Positions 14,301 to 23,300 of a stretch of DNA of 64,000 nucleotides are shown here, one piece after another. The stretch's first letter is position 1; each line of letters begins with the position of its first letter. This DNA is from Hofstenia miamia (Eukaryota > Xenacoelomorpha > Acoela). The notes beneath the pieces were generated by a model. That model searched no databases, was not told where the DNA came from, and saw nothing but the letters and a program-made list of their open reading frames with translations. A program made the position numbers and the translations under genes. The stretch lies in assembly GCA_004352715.1 (NCBI GenBank), contig SCFE01000019.1, forward strand, positions 2,089,545 to 2,153,544. The letters are read 5' to 3'.

Positions 14301-17300
14301 TTCTTAATTACCAGGTCCTTAATCAAGTCGGGATCACGGGTTTCGTTAATAACGGGCCTTAATTTAGTGCTAATTAACTTTGTTCGCAGCGGTGCTACTT
14401 TGTTTAACGCTTTGGTGATTTCACAAGTGATGAATTTTAACATACTATCGGCATCATTAAAAGTGTAGGTTATATCAAAGGATATGTTCTTCAANNNNNN
14501 NNNNNNNNNNNNNNNNNNNNNNNNNNNNNNNNNNNNNNNNNNNNNNNNNNNNNNNNNNNNNNNNNNNNNNNNNNNNNNNNNNNNNNNNNNNNNNNNNNNN
14601 NNNNNNNNNNNNNNNNNNNNNNNNNNNNNNNNNNNNNNNNNNNNNNNNNNNNNNNNNNNNNNNNNNNNNNNNNNNNNNNNNNNNNNNNNNNNNNNNNNNN
14701 NNNNNNNNNNNNNNNNNNNNNNNNNNNNNNNNNNNNNNNNNNNNNNNNNNNNNNNNNNNNNNNNNNNNNNNNNNNNNNNNNNNNNNNNNNNNNNNNNNNN
14801 NNNNNNNNNNNNNNNNNNNNNNNNNNNNNNNNNNNNNNNNNNNNNNNNNNNNNNNNNNNNNNNNNNNNNNNNNNNNNNNNNNNNNNNNNNNNNNNNNNNN
14901 NNNNNNNNNNNNNNNNNNNNNNNNNNNNNNNNNNNNNNNNNNNNNNNNNNNNNNNNNNNNNNNNNNNNNNNNNNNNNNNNNNNNNNNNNNNNNNNNNNNN
15001 NNNNNNNNNNNNNNNNNNNNNNNNNNNNNNNNNNNNNNNNNNNNNNNNNNNNNNNNNNNNNNNNNNNNNNNNNNNNNNNNNNNNNNNNNNNNNNNNNNNN
15101 NNNNNNNNNNNNNNNNNNNNNNNNNNNNNNNNNNNNNNNNNNNNNNNNNNNNNNNNNNNNNNNNNNNNNNNNNNNNNNNNNNNNNNNNNNNNNNNNNNNN
15201 NNNNNNNNNNNNNNNNNNNNNNNNNNNNNNNNNNNNNNNNNNNNNNNNNNNNNNNNNNNNNNNNNNNNNNNNNNNNNNNNNNNNNNNNNNNNNNNNNNNN
15301 NNNNNNNNNNNNNNNNNNNNNNNNNNNNNNNNNNNNNNNNNNNNNNNNNNNNNNNNNNNNNNNNNNNNNNNNNNNNNNNNNNNNNNNNNNNNNNNNNNNN
15401 NNNNNNNNNNNNNNNNNNNNNNNNNNNNNNNNNNNNNNNNNNNNNNNNNNNNNNNNNNNNNNNNNNNNNNNNNNNNNNNNNNNNNNNNNNNNNNATATAT
15501 ATATATATATATACAGAATACTCTCACCTATTCGCGTTCCCGATTCGCGGCGCCGCATATTCGCGGGTTAGGCTAAGACATGTGTTGTATGCATAAAAAT
15601 GACTTTACGGTGCAATATTACACTATGGGCAACTATGCTATGCGGTGTTACTGTCCTCCTGTACTTACATTTACTTTTGATTAAAATATTATTGCAGTAC
15701 AAAATTAAAATGCGTTTACATTATCATTTCTATATTAATGAAATACATAACTGTATGCAATACTACTACATTATTACTATAATAATGAGTAAGAGTGTCT
15801 TAAGAAAGTGTTTGGGAAGCATTTAGTACCGTGTATAATCCCATACATAGACGTTTAAAAACTGCATTCAATATTCGCGGGTTTTTGCTATTCGTGGGGG
15901 AGTAAAGAACGTAACCACCGCAAATAACGAAGGAATGCTATATATATATATATATATATAGAAAATTTTTTCAGTAGAAAGATGAGTTTTGTGGAAAACC
16001 AAGGAAAATTTTTGTCAGAGGTGTCAGCTTTAGTAAAACACCTCTACCAAAATTACTTTAAGTTTTTCAATTTTCGATGAAAACATCAATTTGTTATTTT
16101 TTGCAAGTAATTAAGGAATCGAGTTGCCAGTATATTTTGAGAAAAAATACACATACAAACATGACATACACACAGTCTAAAATATGCTACACTATAGATT
16201 AAAAATAGTTTAAAAGGTTTAAAATTAGGGCTCCATCTGAAATACCTAATACGTATGTTAGACAGTAGCTCAAATTATTTTTAATTTTACTTATTGACTA
16301 AATTTTAAGATGTGAATTCTTGTGCAAACAATTTTTCGTTCTAAAATTGGAAGTAATCTACACTACTAATTGTAGTTTATAGCCATGTTCTTAATTAAAA
16401 TTTTATTTTTTGATTATACATGTAACAAGTTCATTGTTTAGCTTCAAGGGTGAAAAAAGCAAAGAGAAGCATTTCATTGAGTACATTGCAAAACTCGCCT
16501 ATTCGATCAAATTCAAAAAACGTCTCAAACGAAAGTCCAACTGCTTCCGACGTCGAAATAGATGCAGAGCAACCAGTAAGTAAACTCATTCGCCTAATTA
16601 ATTTTATTCAATATGAATTCTTAGCTGTTTTTCAAATACAAATTTATTAACGTTGATTATCATCTTACTTCAATAATAAAAATTATATTTTACCTCTTTA
16701 TTGGTACGAATTTTGTCTTTTTACAAGAATGCGCTGTTGATCATTTATTATTTGGATCTGAGGCAAATGATTGAAGCCGGGATTTTAGTAAATCTTCAAT
16801 TATCTGTAGGTATTTGAAATGCAATTCAATGAGATTTAAATTAGTATTTTCTCTTCTAAAATTGCTACCAACATTTTCAAATACGGAATCCTTATATCTA
16901 TTGTTTCAACACTGTTTCAATTAAATATATAGTTTGAAATTAATATATTTTTTTATGTCAAATGTAATGCTCTCACAATATACCTTGCTACTTTATAACC
17001 AACCGGTATATAGCAATGAACATTACATTATGGGGTCATTTTCTATAAGTATGTGATTGCGATGCACTCCCCCTTGATAGAAAGTGATCAGGATCAGGGA
17101 AATTAGTTCTCTTCCAACTGGCATATGTCAAGGGCTTGAGAAAATATTTATGATGTCTTCGTTAGGAAGTCATTTCTTTTCAATTTTAACCTCACAAAGC
17201 TTCTATGAAATTCTTTATGGAAGTCCAGATAACTGGATATTTTCAATTTAGATCCCACACAAGTATGTTATTCAGGCGAAAGTCCTTCGTAATAGCTGGC

Positions 17301-20300
17301 CTCTTAGCGAAAGTCATTGGCACTACGCCTTAGGTCTTAAGGAGCAAGAGAAAGAAGAATTGAAAGGTACCATTTAACATTATGGTAAATAATATTATGA
17401 CTTATATTTAGCTAATTTTGAACCGAGCAGAGCGAATTCAGGCAAATCAACAAATTCAATGCCGCAAATGCAAAAATCAGGTCCAAATAAAAGAAGCCTT
17501 AAATCAGATAGGTATATATAGGCTTGCAATTTTTTTCAGAATTTTAGATTTGACACATTTACAAATACATTTGTTTGAGAGTTCAGCAAAAATTTATAAT
17601 CTGAATTTACTTACAGAATTTCATGTAGTTCAGTAGATTTAGGATAGTCAATCATCTAGTGTAAAATGATGAAATGAACTTACCATTTTTGAAAACCTTT
17701 ATCGCTCTTCACTTTGCAAATCTCGGGGAATATAGAAACTAGAGATCAATATATGAGACTACACACCATGATATAGTTACCCGAGTAACTAACTGTAAGT
17801 GATTCAAAAATTTCTTGCAGTCGCATCTTAAATATTCAATCACGTAAACATTGAAGTCATTGCATCAATTTGGTATTACTTGAACTTCAGTGACACGTTT
17901 ATCCAGAAACGGTTCTTTATTTCTTTTCAATTTCAATCATTTATGTATGTTTTTTGTTTGCAGAGTTTTGGAAATCTTGTTTTGACATTTTCCTATATTT
18001 AGTAAAAGAGAAGTGAATTCTCTGGTTTTGTAAGTATTTCACAATCATTCCCTCAAGTATCTTTATCCCTTATTCCTTAAGGTTATTTGCGAACCCGATG
18101 TTTGTTCCCAACTGGTGTTACTAAACAGCTATTTTAACCCATTGACTTACACCATATCATTTTCATGTAATAATTACCTGAGATTATGGAATTTGTTAGA
18201 ATGGTACCGAATGCACCAAACTAAGGCATACAGATATTATCTATTTTTTTAAAATGCAGATTAACTTTATGTAAAAAAATTTCCGCTGCGCTAACAACTT
18301 CAAAGTGAGCCTTGCTATATTTTCTTGAATTCTTGGTGATTACTAACGTTCCCTTTAGATGATTTTCCTATTTGCCGTGTGTTTTTAACTTATATTTTTA
18401 GAATGTTTTTTCAATGAATTGCGTGTATGTTTTAGTTCTAAGAGAGGCTAAGTTCCAAGTAAATCGTTTACACTCAAATGGTTTTATTAAGGTAAAGCAT
18501 TCCCAAGAATATTTTTGAATAAGTCAATCCAGGTCATATTCTAAGCTTTTTTTTACAACGCCCCTAAACTTATAGTTTCTGTACTTTAAGGGCGAAGCTC
18601 GTGATTCCGTGAGCATATGTAGCAACGTTTGATTCCAAAATGCGCCTCAAGCCAGAAATTGGTCAGGGTGGTCTTTGCCAATACTTCACACTCATTTGTT
18701 CAAAACTTTGCAGCACTGCAATCAGCCACATGTTTACAAAATTTAAATTTTTTTAGTTGCAAAATCTAGAAAAATGTCTTATTTTGTTAATGTCTAAAAG
18801 GCAAAGGGGACTTAGGGAGTTTTCTTTTTTACAATGCCCATTTTGGTGACAACTACCTCTTAGAATATGTCTTGAGTCAATAATGGAAAACTATATCATA
18901 ATAAAGTTGATATCTAAATCATAACAAGTTCATTTTATACATGTAAGTTCAGTTTTAGATTGGAAAATTGTTTTAACGTTGGTAACACTACAAACATCAT
19001 TGTCCAACTGTTCATCTTAGTAAAATCATATAATTTGCAGATTGAATATAATTTCAGATTGCTTAGTTAGTACATGTATATTTTTATGATAGTTAAATTG
19101 TGTAAAGCTAGGCGAGTAGTATTATCAATCATTATGTTTCATATTGCTGTGGGATTTGACCTCAGTTAGCATTGAATAATCTTATAAGTACATAAATACA
19201 TATATTTAAAAAAATTTTCGCTAAAGCCAAACATAATTACTCCTTTAGTACGATCTGTCAACTGACATTTGTGTTTGAATGTCTTTGCAACAGAAAATGT
19301 TTTTAAATTTATTTTAAGCTTCCCTCCAATTTTAGAAAAATACAAACGTTTTAGTTGCTTGATTTGTATGAGGCCTCTCAAATTTCAGAAATTTCACGTG
19401 TAAATCCTATAGATTACACTTTTATTATTATAAATAGCTTCTGTAAAAATTATTACTAAGTTCCATAAAAACTGAATTCAAATTACGTTTTCAAAAAGCA
19501 GAACAATTCACTTTATAGTAAATTATTGAGATATTCCAGAAAGTAAATTTAATTATCATTCTAGTTGCAAAGCCTTAGATTGGGAAACTATAAACATTTT
19601 TTGAATTTAGATTTTCATAGGAACTCCTCTAAAATTTAGCAAAATATTCTTTCTTTATAAGATTAAACAACAATTTTTTAAGTCATTTTGGCCGGGAAAT
19701 GGGCGGTAATTTTACCGGCCTTTCATGAAATTTAAAAATTGCCAGCCCCGGCCGACCGGTAGCCAGTCCTATCTCTGTATTGGACAGTATACTTATCCCG
19801 GTATGTGTTTCTCTTGGCCGTGTTGAGCATTTGTCTGATTTGAATTGAGTTAATTTGTGTAAGTTTCAATGGTTAATTTAGAACCTAGTACAGTTAGATA
19901 TAAATTATTCGATGCTTGCTTAACATTGTAGTTTTCATAATTGCCCAAAGTAAGACACATGTGAGGAGGACTTGAAAAATAGACTACTCTTGTTGGGTTG
20001 GGTAGTGGTGATAATGGTAAATTTGGCATGTTGATTTTATATTTACAATATCTAAGTATGTAAATGTGAAACTTAGTATATTTCAGATCAATGTATACCT
20101 ATAGTAACTAGCAATTACTTCATTTGAACGTTTTAGTAATTTATGATAATTATTTTAGAAGTAATAAAGTGTAAGTAATAAGTTTTAATTATTATTTCTG
20201 ATATACAATAATTCAATCAATAATTATGTATTGCAGTTGATAGGTTATCATTTAGATTTTAACAAAGGGAAGGAAGGATTATATTTTTTAGGGGGATTTT

Positions 20301-23300
20301 GTTCTAAATTGTTTTCAGTGTCACACAAATATTACTAAAAGCATGCTTGTAAAACAACAATGTTTCCTTTAAATATATAGTCTAACTCCGCCACCTGTAA
20401 TGTGCAAATAAATTTTATTATGCCTACAAATAGAAAGGCCAGTATTTTAATTGAGGTTTCTTACTATTTTGAATGTTAATACTTAGATTTGTTTTTCATT
20501 GTATTGTTCAAGATTGTCTCTCTCTCATATTAACGTTTTTCGGTCAAAGAGATAGCTTTTTAAATGCTACGAGTCACGACAATAGAACGTTTTTCGCTCA
20601 AAGGAGGGTATTGTAATTTTGAATGTTTAGGAAAGATAAATCTGCATCAAGACCGACAAGTCAACAGTTCGATTTTGATAAACCCCACTGGTTACTGCGG
20701 GTAGTGTCCGATGCTGATGCGGTGAATGATATTGAGGTGCGTAGAGACACAGAACGCTGTGAGCAAATCAGATCATTAAAGTTGGCTTGGGAAGCAGCTG
20801 ATCCGGGAAGAGCTGAAAAGGTAAATTTTCAGTTAAATGTGAGCTTATCTACTCTTACTGTCTATTGTCTGTTTTCAATTTAGGCTAAATATACCTCCTT
20901 CTCACTTTTATTCATTCCAATGTATTGTCTTGCCATTAAATAGTCAACTTTCACAGCTAAAAACCGCTGATTATGTTGACAAATAAACTGAATTGAATTG
21001 GAGAAATGGTTTAGAATCGCTTGTGGTGCGTTTCTTAAAACCAACGTGCATTTTAAATTTTATTAATCCCTTGCCTTGGTAAGACTTCAATTGTTGCGAT
21101 TACAATTTATCAATATGCTAAGCAACCTGGAAACGGCCTGGGTCGACCCGCGCGGGTTGGGTTGGGTCAAATTTTTTAAGTGCAGGTTGGGTTGAACCTA
21201 CAGGTAAGTCATAAGCTATTTGCGGGTTGGATTCTCTGTTCACTCTATGATTTCTCAAATCGTTTTTCGCTTTAATGTATTATGTCGAAAAAAGCAAAAC
21301 CGTCTGATTTTAATGATGGCATATTTGACGAGATTGACGAACATAGCCAGAAGGATATTGAACTAGATGCAGAGATAAATATTTACAGATGCATGCCTAT
21401 TTCAGCCAGGTTTGCAAATAAACTGGATTTGTGGAAGACGCAAAATTGTTGTCCGGCTCTTTTATATTTATATTATATCTCCACAAAAATATTTGTGATG
21501 CAAGGATCTTTCGCAGAAAGTGAAGAACATTCTTCTACTACATGAGATATTGTCGCGAAAAACGACGAAGTCTCTCTCCTGAAAGGGTGAAACATCTAGT
21601 TGTTCCAAAGAAATTATTGTAAACATGTTTTTAAATCGTTTTGTTATTGTTTATTTTTTCTCAATATGCAAGTGCAAGCATTACAGGTGTTGTTTGGTAC
21701 GGTTGTGAAGGCCAACAAAAATGCGTAATTGCGTATCGGAACATAGTTTGGGTCGTGATGTTTGAGTTGCGGGTTGAAGTGTACTGCGCGTTGGGTTAAA
21801 AATATTGCCCTATTTCCAGCTTTGATGCTAAGTAACATTCTAATTGGTGTCGCTGTGTGATTGGTTGAAAATACTATACTATTAAGCACAAATTTTTATG
21901 ATTTCATAAGTTTGTTTGCTCTATCAATTGGATCAATTCCTTTTTGAATAATTTACAAAGTTTCGAATTAATAATTTTCATAATACTTTTTCACAGAGAT
22001 AACGTGCACAAAATATTAATCTTTTATTTGAAAATAACGAAACTGTGAAGTCAACGTATAAAAAATAATTTACCAGTTAGGAGGGTAAGAATTTCGCTTG
22101 GCAATAATAATAGGATTCTCTTGAAAAAAGCTTTTGGTTTGAATATACTGATCTACGGATTTAACAACGAGAATGAGTTTAGGCTGCCGAACGACGCGCA
22201 AAATTCTTGGAGACCTATTCCGTCAAAGCAGAAGATGATGAAGACACAAACGATACAGATGAGATTCAAGATGTTGTTTCACGTGACAGTCCTACCAAGA
22301 AAAAAAGTGACGCAACTGAGAGTCAAATGCTAAATGAGCCTCCGGACATGGGGTCGAATCTTCCAGTTCTAAAGCCCTTAGATCAAAATCAGTACAGGAT
22401 GTAAGACATATCTCTAACACTTTTAGATTTTACATATACATATACATGCAGTTGTATCAGAATTTGCTTAAACTACTGTTTGTATTTTTGTGAAATTTTG
22501 TAGACATCTTTATTAAAATTTAGACTCAGATACAAGTTATAGTTGAAATAAGGGGTAAGAAATTAAACAGAATGAAGTCACTTATCAGAGGAAATTTTTT
22601 CAACAATGATACCAGTTTCATGTTAAATATGACTTATTATGCTTAGCCGCATTTACATTAACCAGAAATTTTCAATAATTAAAAACACGAATAAATAAGT
22701 ACTACTTATATTTTTAACTACATTCATACTGATATATTTTTCGATCAATAAATCAAGTGATAAACTTACCGTCTAATGATTATTGTTTCTGCACTCAATG
22801 CAATTTTGTTGTCTACTTTAATGTTAGTTAAAAAGGAAATTATTTGTATTATTGAACACAGCTAATTTTCTCGTCACACGATCCTTTTTGTATAAAATAC
22901 TCTTCTGTTCTAACGTGAATATTCTGTTAGATTAACCTTCGTAAGACTAATCGTGAGACAGGGAAATACATTGGAATGCACTATTCACTTGACCAGTGGC
23001 GGCTTGTGCATGCAAAAATTAAGCAAGCAAGTATTTTTATGTAACCAAAATAGTGTAAAAAAAACCATGAAAAATTTATTTATATATGAAATCCCCGAGG
23101 CGGGGTTTCTCAAAAATTTATCTGTAATATTACTATAGAAATAAGATTAGTCCTACAGTTCTTTTAACTAATCATTTTCAAGATTTCAAAATTGCTAATG
23201 ATTTCTGTAGTTTTTTCTCCTATAATAGTTTATTCTTACATTTGTCTAAAATTTCTTTAAACAGAAAATAATCGTTCTGCAAGACGGTGATCAAAATCCA

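Noticed and set aside
14475-15596. Long ORFs of over 300 codons across N runs (also 39819-41196, 42261-43331, 44362-45561)
   Set aside because: They consist almost entirely of N codons; gaps cannot be read as coding.
17418-17636. 72-codon ORF overlapping ADGB exon 18
   Set aside because: Wrong phase relative to exons 17 and 19; a shadow frame.
22121-22333. 70-codon ORF overlapping ADGB exon 20
   Set aside because: Another frame across the true exon 22183-22400, and it reads through the acceptor.
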